From: UBA8337 sp965221415
GTDB taxonomy: Bacteria; Pseudomonadota; Alphaproteobacteria; RS24
Direction of reading: 5' to 3'
Length of the DNA: 64,000 bases
Assembly: GCA_965221415.1 (NCBI GenBank)
Contig: OZ244887.1
Location: forward strand, 434,001-498,000
Numbering within the stretch: the stretch's first letter is position 1; each line of letters opens with the position of its first letter. A program made the position numbers and the translations under genes. The notes beneath the pieces are model-generated. The model was given only the letters and a program-made list of their open reading frames with translations. It was not told the DNA's origin and ran no database searches. Of the stretch, positions 8,629 to 18,127 are shown piece by piece.

Positions 8629-10060
8629 CCCTCTTTGGAAAGGCTCTGAAGTGATTGCGGCTCTGTCGGCGCATTTAGCTGATGCGGTGCGTGCTGATTG
8701 GCAGGCAGATGGCGTCGCGATAGATACGCGTGATTTACGCAATGGAGATATTTTTGTTGCGCTTTCGGGCGCGCGTGCGGATGGGCATGATTTCGTGGCG
8801 ACCGCTTTTGAGGCAGGCGCGGTGGCAGCGTTGGTGCGGTCAGATTTTGCGGCAGATAATTTACCCGCGCATGCTGTGTTGCTGCGTGTGGCTGATGTGT
8901 TGGCAGCACTTGAGGCGTTGGGACGTGCTGCGCGAGAACGGTGTACGGCGCATGTGAGCGCTATTACGGGCAGTGTCGGCAAGACGAGTACGAAGGAAGC
9001 ACTGGCACACGCTTTGAGTAAAAGCGGTACGGTGCATGCGGCTGAAAAATCATTCAATAATCATATCGGCGTGCCGCTAACATTGGCGCGCATGTCGGCG
9101 GATGTTGATTACGCGGTGTTCGAATTGGGGATGAACCATGCGGGTGAAATCGCGGCACTGGTTGATATGGTGCGTCCGCATAGCGCGATGATTACAGCGA
9201 TTGGTGCGGCGCATATCGAGAACTTTGCCTCGATGGATGAGCTCGCGCGCGCCAAGGCAGAGATTATTGGTGGGGTGGTGGAAGATGGCGTGGTGATATT
9301 GCCGCGCGATAGCGCATATTTTGATGTGCTGCGTGGCTGCGCTGAAAACACGCGGGTTGTTGAGGTCTCGGCTGAGGGCAATGACACGGCGCAGGCTTTT
9401 GTGATGCGGTCGAAATTACACGCGACATGCAGTTGTGTGACGGCGCAGATTCTTGGCCAAGAAGTGACTTACAAGATTGGCATGGCGGGGGCGCATCATA
9501 TTGCCAATAGTCTGGCTGTATTGGCTTGTGTGTGCGAAGCGGGTGCTGATTTGGCGCTTGCGGCTTTGTCGCTGGCGGATAATGAAGGATTTTCAGGGCG
9601 AGGTCGCCGTCACATTATTGGCCATGGCGACGCGACATTTACGTTGATTGATGAAAGCTATAACGCGAACCCGACCTCGATGGCGGCGGCGTTGATGGCT
9701 TTGGGATTAGCACCGCGTCAGGGGCGCGGGCGACGTATCGCTGTGTTGGGCGATATGGCTGAATTGGGGACAGATGCGGCGCGCTTGCATGCGGCGTTAG
9801 CAGAGAATATTGAGGCGGCGGATATTGATTTGGTGATTACATGCGGTGCGCTGATGGCGCATTTGCACGATTTGCTGCCGCCGATGCGCACGGGGTCGCA
9901 TGTCACAACACATGATGAGGTGGTGGATGTGCTGCGTCGGGATGTGCGCGCCGATGATGTCGTGATGGTGAAGGCTTCCAACGCGATGGGGCTTTCGCAT
10001 GTGGTCAGTGCGTTGCTTGCGACGGCGCAACCGACACATATAAATGAAAGGGCGGGGTAG
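8621..10060 (+). CDS. murF: UDP-N-acetylmuramoyl-tripeptide--D-alanyl-D-alanine ligase
   Basis: A 479-residue Mur ligase that adds the D-Ala-D-Ala dipeptide to complete UDP-MurNAc-pentapeptide. The ATP-binding loop is ITGSVGKTSTKEALAHAL. FELGMNHAGEI and the C-terminal DESYNANPTSMAAAL and VLGDMAELG are characteristic of MurF. The ATG at 8621 follows GGAAGGAGG and overlaps the murE stop by 8 bp. The frame is open upstream inside murE, but that part is a shadow. The dipeptide substrate is made by the Ddl ligase encoded further along the cluster. Confidence 0.97.
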   Translation: MANPLWKGSEVIAALSAHLADAVRADWQADGVAIDTRDLRNGDIFVALSGARADGHDFVATAFEAGAVAALVRSDFAADNLPAHAVLLRVADVLAALEALGRAARERCTAHVSAITGSVGKTSTKEALAHALSKSGTVHAAEKSFNNHIGVPLTLARMSADVDYAVFELGMNHAGEIAALVDMVRPHSAMITAIGAAHIENFASMDELARAKAEIIGGVVEDGVVILPRDSAYFDVLRGCAENTRVVEVSAEGNDTAQAFVMRSKLHATCSCVTAQILGQEVTYKIGMAGAHHIANSLAVLACVCEAGADLALAALSLADNEGFSGRGRRHIIGHGDATFTLIDESYNANPTSMAAALMALGLAPRQGRGRRIAVLGDMAELGTDAARLHAALAENIEAADIDLVITCGALMAHLHDLLPPMRTGSHVTTHDEVVDVLRRDVRADDVVMVKASNAMGLSHVVSALLATAQPTHINERAG

Positions 10061-11152
10061 ATGCTTTATCAAATCATGTTGTCGCTTCAGGACACATTAC
10101 CGGGTGCTAATTTGTTCAATTATATCACTTTCCGTGCGGGCGGGGCGGTGATGACGGCGCTGCTGATTAGTTTTCTTTTGGGGCCATGGGTTATTGATGC
10201 GTTACGGGCGCGTCAAGGCAAGGGGCAACCTATTCGCGCCGATGGGCCGCAATCGCATTTGGTGACCAAGGTTGGCACGCCGACCATGGGGGGCTTGCTT
10301 ATCTTATTGGCGACGATGGGGGCGACGCTGCTATGGGGCAATTTGGGCAATCCCTTTTTGTGGATTGTCTTGCTGTCGACCGCAGCGTTTGGGGTGATTG
10401 GTTTTGCCGATGATTATCTGAAGCTGCGCGGTGGCTCTAGTGCGGGCGTGCCGGGTCGTTTGAAGTTGGTTTTTGAGGCGATTATTAGCTTTTTCACCGT
10501 GTGGGCGATTAGTCATTTTCTGCCAGCACCGCTATCGACGAGCTATGCCATTCCGTTTTTGAAAGATGTTTTGCTGCCGTTCGGCCTGCCGTTATTTTTA
10601 CTGGCGGGTGTGTTTGTTATTGTTGGTTCATCGAATGCGGTCAATCTGACAGACGGGCTAGATGGCTTGGCGATTGTCCCGACGATGATTGCGGCTGCCA
10701 GTTTCGGCTTTATCGCTTATCTGGTTGGCAATGCTATTTTTGCCAATTATCTGCAAGTGCATTATGTGCCGGGCACGGGCGAGTTGGCGGTGTTCTGCGC
10801 CGCGCTTATCGGTTCGGGGCTTGGATTTCTTTGGTATAACGCTCCGCCTGCGGCGGTGTTTATGGGCGATACAGGCTCGCTTGCTTTGGGCGGCGCGTTG
10901 GGGGTCATCGCGGTGGCGACAAAGCACGAAGTGGTGCTGGCGATTATTGGCGGCTTGTTTGTTTTGGAAGCGGTGTCGGTGATTGTGCAGGTGGCGGCGT
11001 TTAAGCTGACGGGCAAGCGGGTGTTCGCGATGGCGCCCTTGCACCATCATTATGAGCAGCGTGGTTGGGCTGAATCGACCATCGTTATTCGGTTCTGGAT
11101 TATTTCCGTAATTCTCGCCCTTGTCGGGCTAGCAACGTTGAAGCTGAGGTAG
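10061..11152 (+). CDS. mraY: Phospho-N-acetylmuramoyl-pentapeptide-transferase
   Basis: A 363-residue integral membrane enzyme with about ten hydrophobic segments. It moves phospho-MurNAc-pentapeptide onto undecaprenyl phosphate to make lipid I. The magnesium-site motif FADDYLKLRGG, the NLTDGLDGLA motif and the HHHYEQRGW motif near the C-terminus are all visible, as is TPTMGGLLIL near residue 70. The ATG follows the murF stop without a spacer, so it probably depends on ribosomes arriving from murF. Confidence 0.98.
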   Translation: MLYQIMLSLQDTLPGANLFNYITFRAGGAVMTALLISFLLGPWVIDALRARQGKGQPIRADGPQSHLVTKVGTPTMGGLLILLATMGATLLWGNLGNPFLWIVLLSTAAFGVIGFADDYLKLRGGSSAGVPGRLKLVFEAIISFFTVWAISHFLPAPLSTSYAIPFLKDVLLPFGLPLFLLAGVFVIVGSSNAVNLTDGLDGLAIVPTMIAAASFGFIAYLVGNAIFANYLQVHYVPGTGELAVFCAALIGSGLGFLWYNAPPAAVFMGDTGSLALGGALGVIAVATKHEVVLAIIGGLFVLEAVSVIVQVAAFKLTGKRVFAMAPLHHHYEQRGWAESTIVIRFWIISVILALVGLATLKLR

Positions 11153-11155
11153 GCG

Positions 11156-12547
11156 ATGGTGCATCTTCCCACATTAGCAGGTGAGACAGCGGTTTTCGGA
11201 CTAGGTCGGTCGGGATTGGCTTGCGTGGCTGCGTTGGCGGCATCGGGCAATCAGCTTGTCGCGTGGGATGACGATGCAACCCCGCGTGCTGCGGCGCAAG
11301 AATTAGGGGTCGGCATCCGCAATTTACTGATGGATTTTGGCGCACCAGCGCGGCTTATCATTAGTCCGGGTGTGCCGCTCACGCATCCGGCACCGCATGC
11401 GATTGTGAAGGCGGCGCGCACGCATGGCTGTGCTGTGTTGGGTGATATGGATTTATTCGCCATGGCGCTCGAGGCGAGTGGCAAGCGCGATAAAGCGACG
11501 CTGATTGGTATTACGGGTACGAATGGCAAGTCCACGACGACGGCGTTAATCGGCCATATGCTGCAACAGGCGGGTCTTGATGTGCATATTGGCGGCAATA
11601 TTGGAACGCCCGTGCTAGAGCTGCCGATGCCGTCGGATGAAGGCACGGTTTATGTGTTGGAGCTGTCGTCGTATCAATTAGACCTCAATCGGCAACTGGT
11701 TTGCGATATGGGTGTGTTGCTCAATATGACTCCTGACCATCTTGATAGGCATGGCGATATGGCTGGCTATCAGGCGGCTAAGGAGGTTTTATTTGCCAAT
11801 GATAATTGCGCCGCGTTGCGCGTTATGGGGGTTGATGATGCCGCCAGCCGCGAGATAGTGGCGCGTCAAGCGAAGCGTAAGTTTCCGCTTATGCGGATTG
11901 CGGGGACGCATACAGATGCCGATATTTACTATGCCGATGGCTGTTTGTGGCAGAAGGATATGAAGCTGCTTGAGATGGCTGATTGTCCGGCTTTGGCGGG
12001 GGCGCATAATGGCCAGAACGCGGCTGCGGCACTGGCGATTGGCCGCAAGCTTGGGCTGGATATGCGCACGCTGACGGATAGTCTTGCAAGCTTTGCAGGC
12101 CTTGCGCATCGGTTACAGCCAGTGGCGCGTCATGGTGAGGTGCGCTTTGTGAATGATAGCAAAGCGACCAATGCCGAAGCGACGCGTCATGCTTTGGCGG
12201 CTTTTGATAATATTTATTGGATTGTTGGCGGGGTTGCCAAGGCGGGTGGTTTGGCGGGGTTGAATCCGTTTTATGGTCATGTGCGGGCGGCTTATTTGAT
12301 TGGCGAGGCTGCCGATATATTTGCGGCTGAATTGCAGGATAGTGTGCCGACCCATATGGCGGGTACATTAGAGCAAGCGCTGATGCAAGCTGCCGATGAG
12401 GCGTATGCTGAACAAACCGATGCGACTGTTTTACTGTCGCCGGCTTGTGCGTCTTTCGACCAGTTTGAGAATTTCGAAGCGCGCGGGGCAGCTTTTTGTG
12501 CGGCGGTTGAGACTTGGTGCAGTGCGCAGAAAGGCGGTGCGGCATGA
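11156..12547 (+). CDS. murD: UDP-N-acetylmuramoyl-L-alanine--D-glutamate ligase
   Basis: A 463-residue Mur ligase adding D-glutamate as the second stem residue. The N-terminal Rossmann-like substrate domain begins AVFGLGRSGLACVAAL. The ATP loop is GITGTNGKSTTTALIGHML, and LELSSYQLD plus NMTPDHLDRHG follow in order. The C-terminal domain contains NDSKATNAEA and LLSPACASFDQF, both typical of MurD. It starts three bases after mraY and its stop overlaps the ftsW ATG. Confidence 0.97.
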   Translation: MVHLPTLAGETAVFGLGRSGLACVAALAASGNQLVAWDDDATPRAAAQELGVGIRNLLMDFGAPARLIISPGVPLTHPAPHAIVKAARTHGCAVLGDMDLFAMALEASGKRDKATLIGITGTNGKSTTTALIGHMLQQAGLDVHIGGNIGTPVLELPMPSDEGTVYVLELSSYQLDLNRQLVCDMGVLLNMTPDHLDRHGDMAGYQAAKEVLFANDNCAALRVMGVDDAASREIVARQAKRKFPLMRIAGTHTDADIYYADGCLWQKDMKLLEMADCPALAGAHNGQNAAAALAIGRKLGLDMRTLTDSLASFAGLAHRLQPVARHGEVRFVNDSKATNAEATRHALAAFDNIYWIVGGVAKAGGLAGLNPFYGHVRAAYLIGEAADIFAAELQDSVPTHMAGTLEQALMQAADEAYAEQTDATVLLSPACASFDQFENFEARGAAFCAAVETWCSAQKGGAA

Positions 12548-13725
12548 GCAGGATGTTTGCCCGTACCGACCGCAGCCTGCTTGCCCAGTGGTGGTGGACG
12601 GTTGACCGTCCGATGGTGATAGGCGTGTTGGTATTGCTTGGGCTTGGCTATTTGATGGCGTTTGCTGCCAGTCCTGCGGTGGCGCAGCATATTGGCAAGT
12701 CGACTTATCATTTTGCGAATAAGCAATTTGTTTTTCTGACGATGGCGGGTGTGGTGTTTTTTGCTGTCTCGATGTTGGACGCGCTTATGTTGCGCCGATT
12801 TGCGGTGTTGCTGTTTGTGGCGGCGATGGTGGGGGTTATTGCGACACTATTCTTTGGGGTAACGGTGAAGGGTGCCAATCGGTGGCTGATTATTGCGGGC
12901 GTGTCGGCGCAGCCTTCGGAGGTTTTGAAGCCGGCCTTTGTTGTGGTGACGGCTTGGTTGTTTGCGCGCCAGAGGGCGAAGTTTGAAGCCTATGATATGT
13001 GGCTGTCGGTCGTTTTGCTGCTGAGTACGTGTGTGCTTTTGGCGCTGCAACCAGATTTCGGCCAGACGATTCTTATCTGTCTGGTGTGGATGTGCCTGTA
13101 CTTTTTATCGGGCGGGTCGATGAAACTGATTGGTGTGATGGCAGGTATTGGCTTGGTGGCTGGCACGTATGTTTATTCGACATATGGGTATTTCCAAAGT
13201 CGGATTGATCGCTTTCTCGACCCATCGACGGGCGACACATATCAGGTGGATAAGGCTATGGATGCCATCCGCGCAGGGGGGGTTACGGGTGTTGGGCCGG
13301 GCGATGGCCGCGTCAAATCTATCCTGCCAGATGCGCATGCTGATTATGTTTTTGCCGTTGCGGCAGAAGAAGGCGGCTTGATAATTGGCTGCTTTATCAT
13401 TTTCACATTTGCGTTTCTTGTATGGCGGACGTTATGGGCGTTGCGCGATGAAAGCGAGCATTGGATACAGCTTTCTGCGGCGGGACTTATTTGTTTGTTT
13501 GGTTTGCAGGCGATTATCAATCTGGCGGTTAATCTCAATCTGATGCCGTCCAAGGGTATGACTTTGCCGTTTATTTCTTATGGGGGGTCGTCGCTATTGG
13601 CGTCGGCGATTACCATGGGGCTGCTGGTCGGATTAATGCGCCGACGCGCCACAACGCATTTGCGTCCAAGTATGCGAACCGTGCGTGGCGCGGCACTCCA
13701 ATTATCGGCGGGAGAGCGTTTATGA
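12544..13725 (+). CDS. ftsW: Peptidoglycan glycosyltransferase FtsW
   Basis: A 393-residue SEDS-family membrane protein with about ten membrane segments. It polymerises lipid II into septal glycan strands and works with FtsI. Recognisable stretches are GANRWLIIAGVSAQPSEVLKPAF, LQPDFGQTILI, FLDPSTGDTYQ and the C-terminal MPSKGMTLPFISYGGSSLLAS. The catalytic Asp of SEDS proteins should be in the large periplasmic loop after the DFGQ segment. The ATG at 12544 overlaps the murD stop (ATGA). The frame is open ten codons further upstream but lies inside murD. Confidence 0.96.
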   Translation: MSRMFARTDRSLLAQWWWTVDRPMVIGVLVLLGLGYLMAFAASPAVAQHIGKSTYHFANKQFVFLTMAGVVFFAVSMLDALMLRRFAVLLFVAAMVGVIATLFFGVTVKGANRWLIIAGVSAQPSEVLKPAFVVVTAWLFARQRAKFEAYDMWLSVVLLLSTCVLLALQPDFGQTILICLVWMCLYFLSGGSMKLIGVMAGIGLVAGTYVYSTYGYFQSRIDRFLDPSTGDTYQVDKAMDAIRAGGVTGVGPGDGRVKSILPDAHADYVFAVAAEEGGLIIGCFIIFTFAFLVWRTLWALRDESEHWIQLSAAGLICLFGLQAIINLAVNLNLMPSKGMTLPFISYGGSSLLASAITMGLLVGLMRRRATTHLRPSMRTVRGAALQLSAGERL

Positions 13726-14876
13726 GTAAGCAGCCAAACATATTATTCGCTGCGGGTGGCACAGGAGGGCATATGTTCCCCGCCAGTGTGCTAGCCGAAG
13801 AAATGCGGGGCTTTGATTATCAAGTCCATTTGGTGACCGATGCGCGCGGCATGGTCTATACGCCGCATTTGACGCCGATGATGGTGCATCAGATTCCGGC
13901 CGCGACTATTTATAGCGGCGGCGTTTTGGGGCTGCCGATACGGATGGTGAAACTGACGCTTAGCCTGTTGGTGTCGCTGGTGTTGATTTTGCGGTTGCGG
14001 CCAAAAGTGATTATTGGCTTTGGGGGGTATCCTTCCTTTGGGCCGGTTGTGGCGGGTCGCTTATTGGGGCGCACGGTTTTGGTGCACGAGCAGAACGCGG
14101 TTCTGGGGCGTGTCAATCGTCTGGCGGTTATACTGGGCGCGTCGGCGGCGACGAGCTATGCGGATACGTTTAATGTGCCGATAAAAGCTGCTGAACGACT
14201 TCGCCGTACGGGTAATCCACTGCGTCCTGAGGTGGTGAGAATTGCGCAAGATGCGTATCTTTCCGCGTCTGAGGGGCAGCCCTTTGATGTGCTGATTTTT
14301 GGCGGCAGTCAGGGTGCGCGGGTGTTCACAGAAATTGTGCCGAAAGCCGTGGGCTTGTTGCCTGAGGCTTTGCAGCAGCGTTTGCGAGTTGTCCATCAGG
14401 TGCAGCGTGCCGATATGCGTGATGCGTTAAACGCTTATAGTGCGTTGGGTGTGTCGGCTGAAATCCGTGATTTCTTCGATGATTTGCCCGTGCGGATGCG
14501 CCGTGCGCATTTGATGATTGGGCGCGGGGGTGCCTCGACGGTTGCCGAGTTGAGCGCGCTTGCGGTGCCATCGATTATTGTTCCTTTGCCGGGAGCATTG
14601 GACCAAGACCAAGCCAATAACGTCCGCGAATTGGCTGAGATGGGCGGCGCTATCATGGTGAAGCAGACTGATTTTGAGCCGTCTCAATTGGCGGCGGAGT
14701 TGGAGGCCTTGATGCGTGATACGCGCCTTTTAGAGGCGATGTCGCGCAAGGCCGCAGAGTTTTCTGAGCTCGATGCAGGCGCACGACTGGCGCGTTATGC
14801 CGATTGTTTAGCTAAGGGTCAGCCGGTGCAAATTGATACACCGACAGGCCAAAGCATAGGAGGGGTTCATGGATAA
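13722..14876 (+). CDS. murG: UDP-N-acetylglucosamine--lipid I N-acetylglucosaminyltransferase
   Basis: A 384-residue peripheral membrane GT-B glycosyltransferase converting lipid I to lipid II. The N-terminal glycine-rich loop is FAAGGTGGHMFPASVLAE. VIGFGGYPSFGPVVAG and VHEQNAVLGRVN follow. In the C-terminal half, IFGGSQGARVF and IGRGGASTVAELSALAVPSIIVPLP form the nucleotide-sugar site. It overlaps ftsW by 4 bp and murC by 8 bp. Confidence 0.97.
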   Translation: MSKQPNILFAAGGTGGHMFPASVLAEEMRGFDYQVHLVTDARGMVYTPHLTPMMVHQIPAATIYSGGVLGLPIRMVKLTLSLLVSLVLILRLRPKVIIGFGGYPSFGPVVAGRLLGRTVLVHEQNAVLGRVNRLAVILGASAATSYADTFNVPIKAAERLRRTGNPLRPEVVRIAQDAYLSASEGQPFDVLIFGGSQGARVFTEIVPKAVGLLPEALQQRLRVVHQVQRADMRDALNAYSALGVSAEIRDFFDDLPVRMRRAHLMIGRGGASTVAELSALAVPSIIVPLPGALDQDQANNVRELAEMGGAIMVKQTDFEPSQLAAELEALMRDTRLLEAMSRKAAEFSELDAGARLARYADCLAKGQPVQIDTPTGQSIGGVHG

Positions 14877-16296
14877 ATCTTTACCCCACCCGATTGGTCT
14901 GCGCCCGTTTGGACGTGTGCATATTGTTGGCATTGGCGGCATTGGCATGAGTGGCATTGCCGAGGTGATGCATGTGATGGGCTATGATGTCCAAGGCAGC
15001 GATATGGGGCAGAATGCCAATACGCAACGCCTTGCTGATATGGGAATTGAGGTTATGCACGGGCATGCGGCGGCGCATATTGCCGATGCGGGTGTGGTGA
15101 CGATTTCGTCGGCTGTTTGCGACGATAATCCGGAGGTTCAAGCGGCGCGTGCGGCGCATATTCCGGTGGTGCGGCGTGCGGAGATGTTGGCGGAGCTGAT
15201 GCGTTTGAAACCCTGTATCACGGTTGCTGGCACGCATGGCAAAACGACGACGACATCGCTTGCGGCGGCGATGCTCGATGCGGCGGAGCTTGACCCGACT
15301 GTTATCAATGGCGGGATTATTAATGCCTATGGCACGAATGCGCGGCTTGGGGCGGGCGACTGGATGATTGTCGAAGCCGATGAGAGCGATGGCACGTTTG
15401 TGCGTTTGCCGACAACGATTGCGATTATCACCAATATTGACCCAGAGCATCTGGAACATTACGGCGATTTCGATGGGCTGCGGGCGGCGTTTGACAGCTA
15501 TATTCAGAATATTCCTTTTTATGGGGTGGGGATTGTCTGCCTTGACCATCCGGAGGTTCAAAACCTTGTCGGGCGTGTCACGGATAGGCGCTTGATTACC
15601 TATGGGCTAGGCGAGCAAGCCGATGTGCGCGCGGTGAATATTCGCGAGGATGGGCTGACCCAGCATTTCGATATTATATGCCGCGACCGTCGTATGGGCG
15701 AAACGCACAAGTTAGAGAATATGTCGCTGCCGATGGCGGGTCGGCATAATCTGCAAAATGCTTTGGCCGCGATTGCCGCAGGGTTAGAGGTCGGCGCGAA
15801 TGAAACCAATATTCGTAGCGCTCTGGCGGGGTTTGGCGGGGTGAAGCGGCGCTTTACGCAGATTGTCACCATGGCGAATAATGTGCGCTTGTTTGACGAT
15901 TATGCGCATCATCCAGTCGAGATTGAGGCTGTGTTGGAAAGCGCGCGTGCTGTCAGCACGGGGCGTGTTGTGGCGGTGATGCAGCCGCATCGTTATTCCC
16001 GCTTGCGTGATTTGTTTGACGATTTCTGCACCTGCATGAATGGCGCGGACACGGCCTTGATTACGCCCGTGTTTGCGGCGGGTGAAAGCCCGATTGAGGG
16101 TGTCCACAGCGAGGCCTTGAGCGAGGGCTTGCGGGCGCATGGTCATCGCCATGCGGTTTATGTTGACGATGACGCGAAGCTTGCCGATGCGTTGCGGTCG
16201 CATTTGCAAAGCGATGATGTGGTTGTGTTTATGGGGGCGGGGTCGATTTCGACGCTTGCGTACCAAGTGGCGGATGAATTGGGGGGCAGCGCATGA
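14869..16296 (+). CDS. murC: UDP-N-acetylmuramate--L-alanine ligase
   Basis: A 475-residue Mur ligase that attaches L-alanine, the first stem-peptide residue. The N-terminal nucleotide-sugar loop is HIVGIGGIGMSGIAEVMHVMG and the ATP loop is TVAGTHGKTTTTSLAAAML. EADESDGTF and TNIDPEHLEHYGDF are the usual central motifs, and DDYAHHPVEIEAVL marks the C-terminal domain. It is in the normal order murG-murC-murB, overlapping both neighbours. Confidence 0.97.
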   Translation: MDKSLPHPIGLRPFGRVHIVGIGGIGMSGIAEVMHVMGYDVQGSDMGQNANTQRLADMGIEVMHGHAAAHIADAGVVTISSAVCDDNPEVQAARAAHIPVVRRAEMLAELMRLKPCITVAGTHGKTTTTSLAAAMLDAAELDPTVINGGIINAYGTNARLGAGDWMIVEADESDGTFVRLPTTIAIITNIDPEHLEHYGDFDGLRAAFDSYIQNIPFYGVGIVCLDHPEVQNLVGRVTDRRLITYGLGEQADVRAVNIREDGLTQHFDIICRDRRMGETHKLENMSLPMAGRHNLQNALAAIAAGLEVGANETNIRSALAGFGGVKRRFTQIVTMANNVRLFDDYAHHPVEIEAVLESARAVSTGRVVAVMQPHRYSRLRDLFDDFCTCMNGADTALITPVFAAGESPIEGVHSEALSEGLRAHGHRHAVYVDDDAKLADALRSHLQSDDVVVFMGAGSISTLAYQVADELGGSA

Positions 16297-17216
16297 TACA
16301 AGCTTCACCCCTGATGCCCGATTGGAAGAGCGCCCTGCCGCAAGTGCGCGGCAAGCTGATGTTTGATGTAGTGTTGGCGGATGTCTGTTGGTTTCGCGTT
16401 GGCGGTATGGCGGATGTTGTTTTCATGCCGGCGGATGCAGATGATTTGGCTGCGTTTTTGGCGGCCTTGCCCGAGGATGTGCCAGTGAGTGTGCTTGGCA
16501 GCGGGTCGAACACATTGGTGCGCGATGGCGGCGTGCGTGGGGTGACGATTCGGTTGGGGGCGGCGTTTGGACAGGTTGCGCAAATCTCGGATACGCAGGT
16601 GCAAGCGGGTGCGGCGGCGTTGGACGTTAAGCTCGCGCGCGCCACCGCAGATATGGGTCTGTCGGGGCTTGAGTTTTACCGTGGGATTCCGGGCGCGATT
16701 GGCGGTGCGATTGCGATGAATGCGGGGGCTTATGGCGGCGAGACGGGCGATGTCTTGGTTGATGTCGAGGCGCTTGACCGCAAAGGCAATCGGCTCTTGC
16801 TGGAGGCTGAGGCGCTTGGGCTGAGTTATCGCCATAATGATTATAAAGATTTCGTGATTTACACCGCCGCGCGGTTCAATGCTGTGGCGGGTGATAAAGC
16901 AAAAATCACCGCCGCGATGGATGAGATTTCGGCCAAGCGCGAGACCAGTCAGCCGATTAAAGCGCGCACGGGCGGCTCGACATTTAAAAATCCAGATGGG
17001 CTAAAGGCGTGGCAATTGATTGACGCGGCGGGGTGCCGTGGCCTGCAAGTTGGCGGCGCGCAAATGTCTGAACTGCACTGCAACTTTATGATTAATCACG
17101 GCGATGCCACGGCGCGTGATTTGGAAGATTTGGGCGAGCAAGTGCGCGCGCGTGTGCAAGCCGATAGCGGCCATGCGCTGCAATGGGAAATTCACCGTAT
17201 AGGAGATGTGCTTTGA
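16293..17216 (+). CDS. murB: UDP-N-acetylenolpyruvoylglucosamine reductase
   Basis: A 307-residue FAD enzyme that reduces enolpyruvyl-UDP-GlcNAc to UDP-MurNAc with NADPH. The FAD-binding segment is VLGSGSNTLVRDGGVRGVTIRLG, followed by YRGIPGAIGGAIAMNAGAYGGE. The catalytic serine motif is GGSTFKNP, and the shorter C-terminal third marks a type II MurB. GGAQMSELHCNFMIN lies near the end. It overlaps murC by 4 bp and the TTG start of ddl by 4 bp. Confidence 0.96.
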   Translation: MIQASPLMPDWKSALPQVRGKLMFDVVLADVCWFRVGGMADVVFMPADADDLAAFLAALPEDVPVSVLGSGSNTLVRDGGVRGVTIRLGAAFGQVAQISDTQVQAGAAALDVKLARATADMGLSGLEFYRGIPGAIGGAIAMNAGAYGGETGDVLVDVEALDRKGNRLLLEAEALGLSYRHNDYKDFVIYTAARFNAVAGDKAKITAAMDEISAKRETSQPIKARTGGSTFKNPDGLKAWQLIDAAGCRGLQVGGAQMSELHCNFMINHGDATARDLEDLGEQVRARVQADSGHALQWEIHRIGDVL

Positions 17217-18127
17217 GTAGCAAACAACATATTGCGGTGCTGATGGGGGGATGGTCGCCCGAACGCGATATCAGTCTTATTTCGGGCGAGAAATGCGCTG
17301 AGGCACTGCGCACGCTTGACTATCGGGTGAGCGAGGTTGATGTCACGCGCCAGCTTGATAAGCAGCTGACCGAGGTGAACCCCGATATATGTTTCAATGC
17401 GCTGCATGGTGTCGGTGGCGAGGACGGCGAAGTGCAGGGCTTGTTGGAAGTGTTGCAGATTCCGTACACGCATTCGGGCGTGCGCGCCTCTGCTTTGGCG
17501 ATGGATAAGCATCTTTCAAAACAGATTTTCGAAACGATAGGCTTGCCTGTTGCGGCTTCTATTCTGGTTGATAAGGGGGCGGTGCGCGACCATCCGATGC
17601 CGCCGCCTTATGTCGTGAAGCCGGTCAATCAGGGGTCGAGCTTTGGCGTTGAAATCATTGCTGATGGGCGCAATAGCCTCCCCGATTGTTTGCGCGAAGC
17701 CAGTTGGGGGTTTGATGGCATGGCGATGGTTGAGAGCTTTGTCGCGGGGCGCGAGCTTACTTGCGCGGTGATGGGCGATGAGGCGTTGGATGTGATGGAG
17801 ATTCTGCCGAATAATGGATGGTATGATTATCGCGCTAAATATGAAGCGGATGGCTCGCGCCATGAGGTGCCGGCCAATATTGCGGCTGAGCTTGCCGTGC
17901 ATATTCAAAACATTAGCTTAGAGGCGCATCGCGTATTGGGCTGCAGGGGTGTGACCCGCGCGGATTTTCGTTTTGACCCTGACAAAGACCATCTTGTGCT
18001 GCTGGAAGTGAACACGCAACCCGGCATGACACCTGTGTCTTTAGTGCCTGAAATGGCGGCTCAACGGGGGTTTAGCTTTACCGATTTAGTGCAATGGATT
18101 GTGGAGGATGCCTCATGCCAGCGATAG
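17213..18127 (+). CDS. ddl: D-alanine--D-alanine ligase
   Basis: A 304-residue ATP-grasp enzyme supplying D-Ala-D-Ala to MurF. VLMGGWSPERDISLISG is the N-terminal family signature. YVVKPVNQGSSFGVEII is in the ATP-grasp region, and LLEVNTQPGMTPVSLVPEMA is the C-terminal motif. The start is most likely the TTG at 17213: it overlaps the murB stop as TTGA and has AGGAGA at 17201-17206. An ATG at 17183 in frame would add ten residues read from murB. The coding end overlaps the start of ftsQ. Confidence 0.95.
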   Translation: MSSKQHIAVLMGGWSPERDISLISGEKCAEALRTLDYRVSEVDVTRQLDKQLTEVNPDICFNALHGVGGEDGEVQGLLEVLQIPYTHSGVRASALAMDKHLSKQIFETIGLPVAASILVDKGAVRDHPMPPPYVVKPVNQGSSFGVEIIADGRNSLPDCLREASWGFDGMAMVESFVAGRELTCAVMGDEALDVMEILPNNGWYDYRAKYEADGSRHEVPANIAAELAVHIQNISLEAHRVLGCRGVTRADFRFDPDKDHLVLLEVNTQPGMTPVSLVPEMAAQRGFSFTDLVQWIVEDASCQR